A stretch of 64,000 bases of DNA. It comes from Deltaproteobacteria bacterium. Lineage in GTDB: Bacteria; Myxococcota_A; Polyangia; Polyangiales; Ga0077539. Position numbers and translations under genes: made by a program. The notes below the pieces were generated by a model. It had not been told where the DNA came from, did not search any database, and was given only the letters and a program-made list of their open reading frames with translations. Below are positions 1-9,328 of this stretch, one piece after another; the first letter of the stretch is position 1; every line of letters starts with the position of its first letter. The stretch lies in the NCBI GenBank assembly GCA_016704445.1, contig JADJAE010000043.1:29940-93939 (forward strand). Reading direction: 5' to 3'.

Positions 1-1064
1 GCCAGCAGCGCCCTCGCCACCGGCGACGACAGCAGCCCCTCCGGCCGCGACGCGCTCCACGGGATGCGCGCCTCGTCGAGCGCCTGCCCCACGCAGCGCC
101 GGGTCTCCGGGTCGTCCCCCGCGAAGACCACCGCGATCTCGTGGGAGCCGAGGCCCTCGTCGATCCAGCGGGCGACGCGCGACGCGACCCAGCGCGCCTC
201 GTCGTCGGGGCCCTGCGCCTCGGCCAGCGTGACCGCCCCCCCCACCACCGGCGAGCGATCGACCGAGGCCGACGGGTCGGTCAGCGCCGCGAGCCACCGT
301 TGCAGCGGCTCATCGGGCGCACCGGCGCCAGGGTCGCGGAGGCCATAGCGGAGCTCGAGCCCCTGCTCCTGGGCTTCGAGGGTGCGGAGCGCCCGGTCGA
401 GCGGAGGCGGCATCTGCATGCGCCTCGGCTCGCAGACGACCTGCATCTCGAAGCCCCCGCCGTGCGCTCCGAGCCAGCGGGCGAGCGCGACCGCGAGGCT
501 CACCTTCGACGGATCGACGTCCAGGACGTTCCACCAGCGCACCAGCTCCGGGAGGCCGAAGGACGATGGGCTACGGCCCTGCTCTCGGGCGCGGTCGACA
601 GCGAGGGAGAGCAGGGTGCAGAGCGTGGCGCCCGGGTGGAGTCCGGCCGAGGCGAGCTCGCGGTCCTGCCAGGCCATGACCTCGGCGAGGGCGCGGAGCC
701 GGGTGCGGGTGCCCTCGTCGCCGTCCTCGGTGAAGGCCCGGGCCTGCTCGATGACCTCCGGGCCGACCTCGTGGCGCCTGAGGGAGTCCAGGGTGTGGGC
801 GAAGCCGTCGACGGTCTCGGCGCGCTCGGTGAGCGCGGCGTCGTAGCGGGGGAGCACCGCCCTGGTCGCCGCCGAGAGGGTGAGCCGCTCGACCTCCCGG
901 GAGGCCATCGCCCCGTCGCAGAGCGCCAGCGACCACTGCGTGAGGAAGGACTCCCAGGTGACCGTGCTGGGCGCGACCGCGCTCGCGTTGTGGGGACCTC
1001 GCATCGCGCGGCGCAGCCGCTCGTCGAGGTGCCCCCGTGTGCCGACAACATCCAGCAGGGACAA
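1..1064 (-). CDS. AddB/RecB-like PD-(D/E)XK-type DNA repair nuclease, N-terminal part (cut by window edge)
   Basis: About 354 residues of a longer protein are visible; the gene runs off the left edge. The start is placed at a TTG (1062-1064): it has GGAG seven bases upstream, and an in-frame TGA lies nine codons before it. The chain is helical (LRALAEVMAWQDRELASAGL near residue 110). Near residue 290 it enters a block typical of AddB and UvrD-type helicase C-terminal halves: EARWVASRVARW, then SHEIAVVFAG and a stretch ending SSPVARALLA. In the family, such proteins process double-strand DNA ends for recombination with a helicase partner. The nuclease motif itself would lie outside the window, so the assignment rests on this helicase-like block. 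No Walker A motif is seen at the N-terminus, which is normal for degenerate AddB-like proteins. Confidence 0.6.
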   Translation of the reverse strand, partial: MSLLDVVGTRGHLDERLRRAMRGPHNASAVAPSTVTWESFLTQWSLALCDGAMASREVERLTLSAATRAVLPRYDAALTERAETVDGFAHTLDSLRRHEVGPEVIEQARAFTEDGDEGTRTRLRALAEVMAWQDRELASAGLHPGATLCTLLSLAVDRAREQGRSPSSFGLPELVRWWNVLDVDPSKVSLAVALARWLGAHGGGFEMQVVCEPRRMQMPPPLDRALRTLEAQEQGLELRYGLRDPGAGAPDEPLQRWLAALTDPSASVDRSPVVGGAVTLAEAQGPDDEARWVASRVARWIDEGLGSHEIAVVFAGDDPETRRCVGQALDEARIPWSASRPEGLLSSPVARALL

Positions 1065-1116
1065 CGTGGTTCTCCGGGAAACCAGCGATCATCCTGACAC
1101 CCGGCGACCGGGCCCC

Positions 1117-1137
1117 GCAACGTCGGAGGGACGTTGC
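1117..1137 (-). terminator. GC hairpin, possible terminator of the lipoprotein operon
   Basis: A perfect 8-bp stem (GCAACGTC / GACGTTGC) with a 5-base loop lies 45 bases past the stop of the 1182-1919 lipoprotein gene. No T-run follows, so terminator function is only a guess. It also lies upstream of the nuclease gene start and could sit in that leader. Confidence 0.25.
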
Positions 1138-1181
1138 CTGTCCCGCCGACGGGCCGCGGCGCCCCCGGCGGCCTGGGCCGC

Positions 1182-1919
1182 TCAGCGGGCGTGGATGGAC
1201 ACGGTCGGCGCGAGCGGCGGCGGCGGGAGCGGCGGGGGCGAGGCCCACGGGGAGTCCTGCGACGGAGCGACGGGCGGCGGCGACGGCGGCGGAGTGGCCA
1301 CGGGCGCGGAGGCGTTGCAGTCGCGCAGGGCGTCGCCCGGACCGCAGAGGCTCATGTGCGCCCGGATGGCGCCGTCGAGTCCGACGTAGACGGCCTCTCG
1401 GGCGGCGGCGGCCGACGGCCCGAGGCCCCAGCGCCCCACGCCGGTGGCGATGGAGCCGCCGAGCGCGATGCCGAAGCCCGCCCAGAAGGGCGTGCCGAAG
1501 CCGTCGTAGGGGTCCGAGCCGATGGAGGTGAGCATGATGATGCTGCCCACCACCGAGGCGGCGACGCCGCCCCAGGTGAGGCCGCTCGCGACGGCCTGGG
1601 CGTTGGTGGCGCGGCGCACGGAGCCGGCCAGGGGAGCGTCGGGCCCGACCATCTGGAGGAGGTCTTCGGGGTCGGAGACGACGGTGCCGTTGGCGAGCAC
1701 GACGTGGTCGACGGAGGTCTGCAGGGCGGAGTATCCGCCGAAGGTGCCGAAGGTGACCTGGGCCATGCCGGAGGTCGCCCGCGGGCGGTACTGGTTGTAG
1801 TAGTGGACGCGCTCGGCGAGCGGCGCGGCGGGAGGCGGCGCCAGCGGCAGCGGGACGTGGGCGCTGCAGCCCAAGGCCGCCGTGAGGGAGAGCGCGAGGG
1901 CGAGTCGGGGGACGGACAT
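1182..1919 (-). CDS. putative lipoprotein with Pro-rich tail, unknown function
   Basis: The 245-residue product starts at MSVPRLALAL, preceded by a GAAGGGGAAG ribosome site. A GTG six codons earlier, overlapping the upstream stop, is an alternative. A signal peptide ends in a lipobox-like ALGC near residue 18. The middle holds two hydrophobic glycine-rich stretches (around 130-180: GGVAASVVGSIIMLTS and GFGIALGGSIATG) that could be membrane segments or an amphipathic hairpin. The last 45 residues are Pro/Ser/Ala-rich. No known family was recognised. It lies 14 bp after the 1934-2500 lipoprotein gene on the same strand, so the two are probably co-transcribed. Confidence 0.7.
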   Translation of the reverse strand: MSVPRLALALSLTAALGCSAHVPLPLAPPPAAPLAERVHYYNQYRPRATSGMAQVTFGTFGGYSALQTSVDHVVLANGTVVSDPEDLLQMVGPDAPLAGSVRRATNAQAVASGLTWGGVAASVVGSIIMLTSIGSDPYDGFGTPFWAGFGIALGGSIATGVGRWGLGPSAAAAREAVYVGLDGAIRAHMSLCGPGDALRDCNASAPVATPPPSPPPVAPSQDSPWASPPPLPPPPLAPTVSIHAR

Positions 1920-1933
1920 CCGGCGCTTCCCCT

Positions 1934-2500
1934 TCACTCGTCGACGGTGATGTGCGCGGCCTGCGCGGCGGGGAAGGTGCCGAGGGTGCCCGGCTCGCGG
2001 TAGATGCTGCCGCAGGCGGCCTCGCCGGTGCCGGGTCGGGGGCGGCAGACGTACTCCGCGGGGCAGGCGAGGGAGGCTCCGGCGCAGGCCAGGCTCAGGG
2101 CCACCGGCACCGCGTAGACCTTGCCGTCGACGAAGGAGGTCTCCGCGGCGGTGGCGAACACCAGGCCCTCGGAGGTGCGCGCCGTCACCTCGATGCGGAC
2201 GTGGTCGTCGGTGCGGCGGCTGTCGACGATGCCCAGCCTGAACTCCGTCATCTCCGAGAGAGGGATCGGCGGCGGAGGCGCGATGCCCACCGCGTTGCAG
2301 TCCGATCGGAGGAAGGTCTGGTCGAAGGTGGGCACCGGCTCCGACCCGCGGGAGATGCGAATCTGCACCCGGTCGAAGATGGTGCAGCTCGCGTCGGTGG
2401 AGAGCACCAGCATCACCTCACGGCGGGAGAGCACGCAGCCCCCCGGGGCGAGCGTCAAGAGAGCCAACCCGAAGCCCAGCAGCGCGGCGCGCGGTCCCAT
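1934..2500 (-). CDS. putative lipoprotein, unknown function
   Basis: The product has 188 residues, with a signal peptide (MGPRAALLGFGLALLTLAPG) followed by the lipobox Cys of APGGC. Four further Cys residues in the C-terminal third (ACAGASLACPAEYVC...AACG) suggest disulfide bonds and an extracytoplasmic location. Alternating beta-like stretches (VMLVLSTD, RVQIRISRG, FRLGIVDSR, VRIEVTARTS) suggest a small beta-sandwich. It is divergent from the kinase gene at 2627 across 126 bp, which should hold both promoters, and it heads a two-gene lipoprotein operon. No family was recognised; this type of short lipoprotein is common in myxobacteria. Confidence 0.75.
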   Translation of the reverse strand: MGPRAALLGFGLALLTLAPGGCVLSRREVMLVLSTDASCTIFDRVQIRISRGSEPVPTFDQTFLRSDCNAVGIAPPPPIPLSEMTEFRLGIVDSRRTDDHVRIEVTARTSEGLVFATAAETSFVDGKVYAVPVALSLACAGASLACPAEYVCRPRPGTGEAACGSIYREPGTLGTFPAAQAAHITVDE

Positions 2501-2626
2501 CACGCCGCGCACGGTAACCCCCAAAGGCTTTCCCCTGCCAGGGGGTTCAGAGATGCTGACGGCGGTGGTGTGGTTGCTTGTCGCGCCACCCTCGAAGCGA
2601 TACCGTCCGCGCGGAGATCGACAGGA

Positions 2627-5216
2627 ATGCCCGAGGCACGCTACGAGATCGTCCGACAGCTCGCCTGCGGCGGAATGGCCGAGGTGCTGCTCGCTCGTCA
2701 GAACGCCGACGACGGCAGCATCAAGCTCGTGGTGCTCAAGCGGGTGCTCACGCACCTCGCCCAGAACGACGGCTTCCTCAAGATGTTCGCCCACGAGGCG
2801 CGCATCGCCTCGCAGCTCCGGCACCCCAACATCGTTCAGGTGCTGGAGGTGGGCGAGCACGAGGGCCTGCCGGTGTTGGTCATGGAGCGCCTGGAGGGCG
2901 CCGACCTGCTGCGGCTGCTGCAACAGTGCGTGACGCGCCGGCAGAGCCTGGGCACCGCCGTGAGCATGGCCATCCTGGCGGGCGCCGCGCGGGGCCTCGG
3001 CTACGCGCACCGGGCTCGCTCCAGCGACGGCAGGGCGCTGCGCCTCATCCACCGCGACATCTCCCCCCACAACGTGTTCATCACCCGCGACGGCGGGGTG
3101 AAGCTCCTCGACTTCGGCATCGCCAAGAGCGCCGCGCACGTCGGCCTCACCAGCACCGGCCAGGTCAAGGGCAAGATCTCGTACATGTCCCCGGAGCAGA
3201 TCCGCTCGCTCCCCATCGACGCGCGCTCCGACCTCTGGTCGCTGGGCGTGGTGCTCTGGGAGACCCTCGCGGGAGAGAAGCTCTTCACCCGCGACAACGA
3301 CGCGGCCACGCTTCACGCCATCCTCCACGACCCCATCCCCCTGCTCAACCGCCGAGAGGCGCCCGGGCTCGACGACCTCATCGCCCGCATCCTCCAGCGC
3401 GACCCCGCCGCCCGCATCGGCACCGCCGAGGAGATCGCCGCGGCCCTCGAGGGCATGCTCGAGGCGATGCGCTCGGGCCCGCCGACGAAGCTCGTCGCGC
3501 AGCGCGTGGCCTCGCTGGTCCCGGCCATCAGCCCGGAGTTCGACCTCGCCCGCCCCGCCGCGCCCTCCCAGGAGGTGGTCACCCTCGCCGTCGGCCCCGG
3601 GGGTACGCCCCCCGCGAAGCGCGCTCCCACCCTCGCGGCGCAGCCCGTGGCGCCCGCGCTCAACCGCTACAGCAAGCAGCAGCAGCCCCCGGCCCGCTCC
3701 TACGACGACGACGTGGCCGTCGACGAAGAGCCCACGCAGATGGACATGCCCACGGTCACGGCGACCTCCGCCCCGCCGGAGGACGAGGCCACCCGCGCGG
3801 TGCCGCTCCCCGGGTACGACGAGGAGCCCGTCGCCCGAGCGCCCTCGCGCCCGTCGCAGCTCCCGCTCTCCGCGCCTCCGATGTCGATGTCGATGGCGCG
3901 ACCCGCCACGACCCCGCCGCCGCCGCCGCGCAACGCGCAGCCCTCGCGGCCGCCGCCCAACCCCGGGCCCGCGCGCCCGCCGGTCAACCCCCGCTCCCGC
4001 ACCTCGACGGTGATGGGTACCGGCGCGGTCCCGCCGCACATGGCGCACCCCTCGATGCTCGCGGACGAGGTCGACCCGCCGACCGCGCAGCTCGCCCGGC
4101 CGGCCACCCTCGCCCCGCCGAGGGCCGCCGCGCCGATGCCCTTCGCGATGGCGTCGTCCCCGATGCACTCGTCCCCGATGCACTCGTCGCCGCAGCCGCC
4201 GCCGAACGACCTCTTCGGACCGGTTCCGTACCAGGGCCCCGATAGCGTGCCGCCCTTCGATCCGCAGGGCGTCCACTCGCTCCGCCCGGGCGCCCCGTCT
4301 CCCTTCAGCAACAACCCGCTGGCCGGCTTCGCGGCGCGATCGCCCGACACCTTCGTCGCCGCCGAGATCGCCCGCCCCGCCCCGCCTCCGCCCGCGCGCC
4401 CCCTCCGCTGGCTCGCCGCCGCTGGCTCGCTGATGCTCGCGGCCGCCCTCGGCGTGGTGGTCACCCAGCGCCTGCGCTCCACCCCGACGCCCCGAGCGCC
4501 GATGGCCGTGAGCGAGCCCATGCCGGTGATCCACGTGCCCGAGTCGACACCGCCCGTCGCTGCACCCGTCGCGGTCGCGGCTCCTGCTCCTGCTCCTGTC
4601 GCGGTCGCGGCGCCTGCTCCTGCTCCTGTCGCGGTCGTGGTGCCTGCTCCCGCTCCCGCTCCCGCACCCGTCGCGGCCGTTGCCCCGTCGCGGTCGCTGC
4701 TCCCGCTCCTGCTCCTGCACCCGTCGCGGTCGCTGCCCCCGTCGTGGTCGCTGTTCCTGCTCCCGCTCCCGCTCCTGCCCCCGTCGCTGTTCCTGCTCCC
4801 GCTCCCGCTCCTGCCCCCGTCGCGGTCGCTGCTCCCGCTCCTGCACCCGTCGCGGTCGCTGCGCCCGTTCGACCCGCTGCGGTCGTCCGCCCCCGCGTTG
4901 TCGCCACTGCGCCCGCGCTGCTGCGCCTGCGGCGCCCACCCGGGTGGCCGCGGCTGCGCGACCGACCCCTGCGGCCCGTCCGAGCCCGCTGGTCGATCCC
5001 TTCGACACGCCCGCCGCCCCGGCGCGGCCTCGCACCGCACCGACGCCCGTCGCGCGTACCGCCGCACCGACGCCCGTCGCGCGTACCGCCGCGCCGCGCG
5101 CCGCCGATCCCTTCACCAACGTCTACAGCGACCCCACGCAGCGTCGGCCCGTCGCCCGTCCGCGGGTGCAGGCTCCCCCGTCGGCCCACACCGGCGCGAT
5201 CATCACCGAGTTCTGA
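2627..5216 (+). CDS. membrane Ser/Thr protein kinase with Ala/Pro repeat tail (two apparent -1 frameshifts)
   Basis: The kinase domain spans residues 1-280 with a complete catalytic set: glycine loop CGGMAEV (14-20), VVLK lysine 38, HRDISPHN, DFGIAK and SYMSPEQ. A Pro/Ala/Ser-rich linker and one membrane segment (LRWLAAAGSLMLAAALGVVV, about 592-611) follow. It is therefore a Pkn-type kinase with the catalytic domain in the cytoplasm. The outer part is a long tract of APAPVAV-like repeats. Within this tract the frame changes at 4683-4686 (C4 where C5 would keep frame) and again near 4908-4920. The third frame ends naturally at ADPFTNVYSD...TGAIITEF. Adding two bases gives exactly 863 codons plus stop. 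The start has a weak AGG site. The following TPR-PEGA gene is a plausible functional neighbour. Confidence 0.85.
4561..4872 (+). repeat. tandem codon repeat encoding (VA)APAPAP units in the kinase tail
   Basis: Units such as gctcctgctcctgtcgcggtc recur about a dozen times with small variants (cct/ccc, gct/gcg swaps). They encode Ala-Pro-Ala-Pro-Val-Ala-Val stretches outside the membrane. Slippage-prone repeats like this change length easily, and both apparent frame breaks of the kinase lie in or just after the tract. Confidence 0.8.
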
Positions 5217-5253
5217 CCCGAGACCCCTCTGGGGGTGCTCCGTTCGGCACACG

Positions 5254-5330
5254 AGCCCGCATCGGGCTGACGTGGTCGGTCGCTCCCCTCCGGGCGAGGC
5301 CGCGCTGGGCTGACGTGGTCGGTCGCTCCC
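5254..5330 (+). repeat. intergenic dispersed repeat (half copy of the family also at 50.8 kb)
   Basis: The 24-base unit GGGCTGACGTGGTCGGTCGC+TCCC occurs twice (5264-5287 and 5307-5330), separated by CTCCGGGCGAGGCCGCGCT. The same arrangement, partly diverged and in both orientations, forms the arms of the large palindrome at 50774-51414. It lies between the kinase stop and the TPR-PEGA gene and has no coding potential of its own. Confidence 0.7.
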
Positions 5331-5393
5331 TCGCCACCGCCACCGCTCTCTCCATCCCCTTCTGTCGCCGCCCTGCGATAGCATCCGCGCACC

Positions 5394-6377
5394 ATGGGAC
5401 CCATCCGACGAGACGCCCTCGCGCTCGCGCTCCTCCTCGCAGCGCCCCTTTCGTCTGCGCAGCCCCGGCGCGTGCCGCAGCCGCAGGACGAGCCCGCGAC
5501 GGAGCCGGCCAACCCCACAGCGGCCTTCCAGCAGGCCGAGGCGCGCACCCACTTCCAGACCGGCGTCGGGCACTACCAGGCTGGGCGCTTCACCGAGGCC
5601 ATCGCGGAGTTCCAGACGGCGCACCGGCTCTATGCGTCGCCGGTCATCCTCTTCAACCTCGCGCAGGCCTACCGCTCCGACGGGCAGCTCTCCAGCGCCA
5701 TCGCCACCTTCCGCCGCTACATCGAAGAGAACCCGCGGCTCACCGCGACGCAGCGCGAGGACGTCGAAGGGGTCATCCGCGAGATCGAGACCACCCGCGC
5801 CGTGCTCTCCTTCGAGGTCGAGCCCTCCGGCGCAGAGATCACCCTCGACGGCCGCGTCCTCGGGACCTCTCCCCTCCCCCGAGGCGTCGAGGTGCTCCCC
5901 GGGCCCCACGAGATCTCCGTCACCCTCGCCCAGCACGAGCCGCTCCGACAGACCATCAACGTCCACGCCCACGAGCGGAGGCTCTTCCAGGGCACGCTCC
6001 ACCCGGTCGAGCTCAACGCGCGACTCGTCGTCAACGTGCTCCCCGCCAACGCCGAGATCACCCTCGACGGCGCACCCGTCGGCCGCGGAACCTTCGACCA
6101 GCGCGTCCGCCCCGGCGCCCACCAGCTCACCTTCTCCGCCGAGGGCTACCAGCCCCGCAGCGAGAGCGTGCGCATCAACGTGCTCTCCGAGGAGACCGTG
6201 CGCGTCACCCTCGACCCGCGCTCCCGCAGCCTCTTCACCCGCTGGTACTTCTGGGCCGCCGTCGGCGGCGCCATCGCCGTCGGGGCCACCCTCGCGGTGG
6301 TGCTCAACCCCATCGAGCCCACGGCCATCCCGGGCAACGGCAACCCCCAGGTCGTGCAGAGCGTCCTGAGCTGGTAG
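5394..6377 (+). CDS. exported TPR protein with two PEGA domains
   Basis: The 327-residue product starts with a signal peptide (MGPIRRDALALALLLAAP). TPR-like helices follow at about 40-125 (HFQTGVGHYQAGRFTEAIAEF, then SPVILFNLAQAYRSDGQLSSA). Two PEGA-type beta repeats come next (SFEVEPSGAEITLDG near 140 and LVVNVLPANAEITLDG near 210). A single membrane segment (WYFWAAVGGAIAVGATLAVV) lies near the C-terminus. PEGA domains are extracytoplasmic beta modules, often linked to surface-layer or envelope proteins. Immediate linkage to a Ser/Thr kinase gene is frequent in myxobacteria, so a shared envelope role is inferred. The vWA gene follows after 43 bp. Confidence 0.8.
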   Translation: MGPIRRDALALALLLAAPLSSAQPRRVPQPQDEPATEPANPTAAFQQAEARTHFQTGVGHYQAGRFTEAIAEFQTAHRLYASPVILFNLAQAYRSDGQLSSAIATFRRYIEENPRLTATQREDVEGVIREIETTRAVLSFEVEPSGAEITLDGRVLGTSPLPRGVEVLPGPHEISVTLAQHEPLRQTINVHAHERRLFQGTLHPVELNARLVVNVLPANAEITLDGAPVGRGTFDQRVRPGAHQLTFSAEGYQPRSESVRINVLSEETVRVTLDPRSRSLFTRWYFWAAVGGAIAVGATLAVVLNPIEPTAIPGNGNPQVVQSVLSW

Positions 6378-6420
6378 CAGCGCCCGCGAGCGATCGCGCG
6401 TACCCTCCGCGGCACCTCCC

Positions 6421-7908
6421 ATGTCCCTCGCCAACATGACCCAGGCGGAGATTCGAGCCCTCGGCGGGCTCGCGCTCTCGTGCGCCGGCGCCGACGAGTC
6501 CGCCCTCGGGATGCGCGCCCTCGCCTGGTACAACTCGCTCCTCTCGCTGGGCATCAACGTCCCGCTCTTCGTCGTGCTCGACCTCGGCGCCGCCCTCCTC
6601 GGCGAGCGCGCCGAGCTCGCGCCCCCCAGGGAGACACCCCGCCTCCCCGAGGGGATCAACCCCGCCGAGGTCGCCGCCATGCTGCGCGACTACGCGGCGC
6701 TGCTCACCGAGGTCAGCGGCACCGACATCGCCGCCGGGCTCAAGAAGACCCGCCTCGACGACGGCGTGCTCAGCACCCTGCTCACCCGCGCGCTCGGCCC
6801 CGTCGTCGACCGCTGGCGCAGCAGCAACAACCTCTTCGAGCCCATCCCCGTCAACGCCGAGTCGCTCACCCGCGCGATGCTCAACCTCCCGCAGGCCTGG
6901 GCCGCCGTCGACCGCCGCGGCGAGCTCGCCTTCCTGCGACACGTGCTCCAGCACCGGCTGCACCTGCTGCTCGGCATCGAGCAGATCGACCTCGACACCG
7001 TCGAGCTCCTCGGGCTCATGGGCCAGGAGGGCTCCATGCCCGAGACCGAGCTCGTCGACCTCCTCGCGGTCTTCAACAGCCCCGAGGCCAACGACGTCGT
7101 CAACTTCTCCCTCGACATCCTGCCGAGCGTCCTCGAGACCAAGCGAGGCGGCGGCCAGCAGGTCTTCGCCGTCGACGGCTACTCCGGCATCGTCTCCTCG
7201 GGCTCGCTCGACTCGCTCTTCCTCAGCGAGCTCGCCTACGACGACGAGCTCTTCGAGCAGCGCTTCCTCGACAACCAGATGCTCTACTACGCCCACGAGG
7301 CGCAGGACCGTCCGCCCCCGCGCAGCTACCAGATCCTCGTCGACGCCAGCGCCTCGATGCGCGGCGCCCGCGCGGTCTTCGCCCGGGGCCTCGCCATCGC
7401 CCTCGCCAAGCGCATGAGCCTCCTCGGCTTCGAGGCCACGGTGCGCTTCTTCGACTCGCGCCTCTACGAGCCCATGCGCCTGCGCCGCGGGCGCTCGGGC
7501 CTCCACGGCAGCGGGTCGCTCCACGTCGCGGGCATCCTGGCCTTCAAGGGAGAGCGCGGGCGCAACTACGCGCGGGTCTTCTCGCAGCTCGCCTCGGAGA
7601 TGGAGCGCCTCCGCGAGCGCTCGAGCGTCACCGTCTACATGATCACCCACGCCGAGTGCCACGTGCCCATCGAGCTCATCCGACGGGTGAGGGAGAGCGC
7701 CGAGCTCTGCGGCGTCTTCATGCTCCCCTCCCGCGGAACCCTCGACCTCGAGTACCTCCCCGCCCTCACCCTCCACGAGGTGGTCACCGACGCCGCGCTG
7801 CGAGACCGCTCCGAGCGCGCCAACCGGGCGCTCTCCATCGTCGAGCAGGCCTCCTCGAAGACCCCGAAGGCAGGCTCGCACCGCGTCGACGACGACGAGC
7901 TTACCTGA
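6421..7908 (+). CDS. vWA-domain protein with MIDAS motif
   Basis: The 495-residue protein has an N-terminal alpha-helical region of about 290 residues and a C-terminal von Willebrand A domain. The latter begins SYQILVDASASMRG, where DASAS is the metal-coordinating MIDAS triad (near residue 307). No signal peptide or membrane segment is visible, so it is probably cytoplasmic, like the vWA partners of MoxR-type AAA+ ATPases; no such ATPase is adjacent. The 3' 450 bases (from 7459) are repeated almost exactly at 10511-10960, beyond the R-M cassette. The start ATG follows the PEGA gene by 43 bp, so co-transcription is likely. Confidence 0.8.
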   Translation: MSLANMTQAEIRALGGLALSCAGADESALGMRALAWYNSLLSLGINVPLFVVLDLGAALLGERAELAPPRETPRLPEGINPAEVAAMLRDYAALLTEVSGTDIAAGLKKTRLDDGVLSTLLTRALGPVVDRWRSSNNLFEPIPVNAESLTRAMLNLPQAWAAVDRRGELAFLRHVLQHRLHLLLGIEQIDLDTVELLGLMGQEGSMPETELVDLLAVFNSPEANDVVNFSLDILPSVLETKRGGGQQVFAVDGYSGIVSSGSLDSLFLSELAYDDELFEQRFLDNQMLYYAHEAQDRPPPRSYQILVDASASMRGARAVFARGLAIALAKRMSLLGFEATVRFFDSRLYEPMRLRRGRSGLHGSGSLHVAGILAFKGERGRNYARVFSQLASEMERLRERSSVTVYMITHAECHVPIELIRRVRESAELCGVFMLPSRGTLDLEYLPALTLHEVVTDAALRDRSERANRALSIVEQASSKTPKAGSHRVDDDELT

Positions 7909-7912
7909 TCGG
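7458..7912. repeat. left 455-bp direct repeat flanking the R-M cassette (3' end of the vWA gene)
   Basis: This stretch matches 10510-10964 with a constant offset of 3052 and about nine substitutions. Eight of these lie in the vWA reading frame and all eight are synonymous (for example cgc/cga, tcg/tcc, cga/aga). Homology ends four bases past the stop codon on the right, and in mid-gene on the left side of the second copy. Confidence 0.95.
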
Positions 7913-7945
7913 TTACCCGACCGACGCCATTGACCCTGGCCGAAC

Positions 7946-9328
7946 ATGGACTATAAGTCACAAAAGATGACGCACGGCATGCCTACAGGAATCAGCCTCT
8001 TTTCCGGTGGTGGAATCGGTGACCTCGCCATGCGCGCCGCCGGGATACAACTGCTCGTCGCCAATGAGCTCTTGGAGGATCGCTCTCAGGTCGTGGCGGA
8101 GAATTTCCCTGAAGCGCAAGTCGTCAGCGGTGACATTGCCGAGAAGAAGCAAGAGATCATTGATCGGACCCGGAAGCTCTTGCAAGGCAGTGCATTGGAT
8201 GTCGTGTTCGCAACACCACCATGTCAGGGGATGTCGAAGAACGGTCGAGGCAAGCTCCTCAACGGCGTCCGGAAGGGGGTAAAGCCTACGCTCGACCCCA
8301 GGAACCAACTGGTTCTGCACGCGGTCGAAATCATCAACGCACTCAAGCCAGAGCTCGTGGTTTTCGAGAACGTGCCCGAAATGGAGAACACGCTCATCAC
8401 GGCGCGGGATGGGTCGATTCGCGGGATGTTGGACGTCGTCCGCGATGAACTCGGTCCGGATTACGCGGGGCGTTGGGAGGTCGTCGAGTTCGCCGACTAC
8501 GGCGTGCCCCAGCGGCGTCAGCGGCTCATCACGGTCTTCGGACGTTCACAGTCTGTTCGCGATGCCGTCTGTCGTGGGCATTCCCTGCTCCCGGCTCGTA
8601 CGCATGCGCAGTCTCCCTCCCTCTTCCAAAGGCCGTGGATCACCGTCGACGAAGCTCTCCAGGGAGTGCGTCCACTGGACGCGCGCGACCCGACGACGGC
8701 CCTATCGTCCATCCCATTCCACGTTGTGCCCGTGCTGGATGAACGGAAGTATTTCTGGGTCTCGAACACTCCTCCGGGCAAGGGTGCTTTCGACAATCAG
8801 TGTGTGAATCCTGCCTGTCGATTTCAGGCCAATCCTACCCACGGTTCACAGCACAACTCCCTAGGCATCAACCGCTCCCGCACGGACACACCTATACACT
8901 GCGTTCGCTGCGGCGCACTTCTGCCCCGGCCTTCTGTGGAACAGCACGGCCAGCCGCGATTAATGGCGGGCTTTACGAGCGCCTACAAGCGAATGCGTGG
9001 AGACATGCCGGCCAGCGCCCTCACACGCAATCTCTCCTACGCATGCAGCGATCAGAAGTTACACCCCAGGGAGAATCGCGTCCTCTCCCTCTTTGAAGCG
9101 TTTCGACTCCACACCGTCAGTGACTTTGACTTCACATGGCGACGTGCCGACGGGAAAAAGCTATCTGACAAGACGATCCGGGAGATCATCGGAGAGAGCA
9201 TTCCCCCACGCGGATTGCAGAAGATCTTCGCTCACCTCTGCTCCCTCTACCTCACGACGGTGGCGGTGAAAGCCCCGCGCGAGGGAGGGCGTCAGCGCCT
9301 GCCTCGAAAGGCACCGCTGGTCGCCTGA
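7946..9328 (+). CDS. DNA (cytosine-5)-methyltransferase of a type II R-M system
   Basis: The 460-residue enzyme has the ordered C5-methyltransferase motifs: I (LFSGGGIGDLA, 18-28), IV with catalytic Cys (ATPPCQGMS, about 90-98), VI (VVFENVPEM, about 137-145), VIII (QRRQRLI), IX (PASALTRN) and X (ESIPPRG). Between VIII and IX an insert carries two Cys pairs (CVNPAC and CVRC), likely a zinc-binding part of the target-recognition region. It would protect the host sites cut by the convergent nuclease gene, whose 3' end overlaps this one by 37 bp. Base composition is clearly less GC-rich than the flanks. The first ATG (7946) overlaps a C-box, so translation may start at 7967 or 7979; none has a good ribosome site. 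Confidence 0.92.
   Translation: MDYKSQKMTHGMPTGISLFSGGGIGDLAMRAAGIQLLVANELLEDRSQVVAENFPEAQVVSGDIAEKKQEIIDRTRKLLQGSALDVVFATPPCQGMSKNGRGKLLNGVRKGVKPTLDPRNQLVLHAVEIINALKPELVVFENVPEMENTLITARDGSIRGMLDVVRDELGPDYAGRWEVVEFADYGVPQRRQRLITVFGRSQSVRDAVCRGHSLLPARTHAQSPSLFQRPWITVDEALQGVRPLDARDPTTALSSIPFHVVPVLDERKYFWVSNTPPGKGAFDNQCVNPACRFQANPTHGSQHNSLGINRSRTDTPIHCVRCGALLPRPSVEQHGQPRLMAGFTSAYKRMRGDMPASALTRNLSYACSDQKLHPRENRVLSLFEAFRLHTVSDFDFTWRRADGKKLSDKTIREIIGESIPPRGLQKIFAHLCSLYLTTVAVKAPREGGRQRLPRKAPLVA
7949..7959 (+). promoter_or_regulatory. C-box-like operator at the methyltransferase start
   Basis: GACTATAAGTC is a perfect GACT-N3-AGTC inverted repeat, the half-operator recognised by R-M controller (C) proteins. 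It overlaps the first codons of the longest methyltransferase reading frame. The real start is therefore probably downstream (ATG at 7967 or 7979), with the C protein acting on this promoter. A single-operator arrangement at the M gene is known from Esp1396I-type systems, where it represses methyltransferase expression. Confidence 0.6.

Noticed and set aside
4561..4872. CRISPR-like repeat array
   Set aside because: The repeats are contiguous, in codon register and encode Ala-Pro stretches; there are no spacers of constant size. No CRISPR array was seen elsewhere.
2501..5119. Minus-strand open frame opposite the kinase
   Set aside because: It is the antisense of the kinase gene, rich in Arg and Gly, with no family resemblance; only its last 188 codons (1934-2500) form a real gene.
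1952..6439. A 1495-codon plus-strand open frame covering the kinase and beyond
   Set aside because: Only 2627 to about 4684 of this frame has kinase homology; the ends are random read-through in high-GC DNA, and the flanking parts lie antisense to the lipoprotein gene or out of frame with the PEGA gene.
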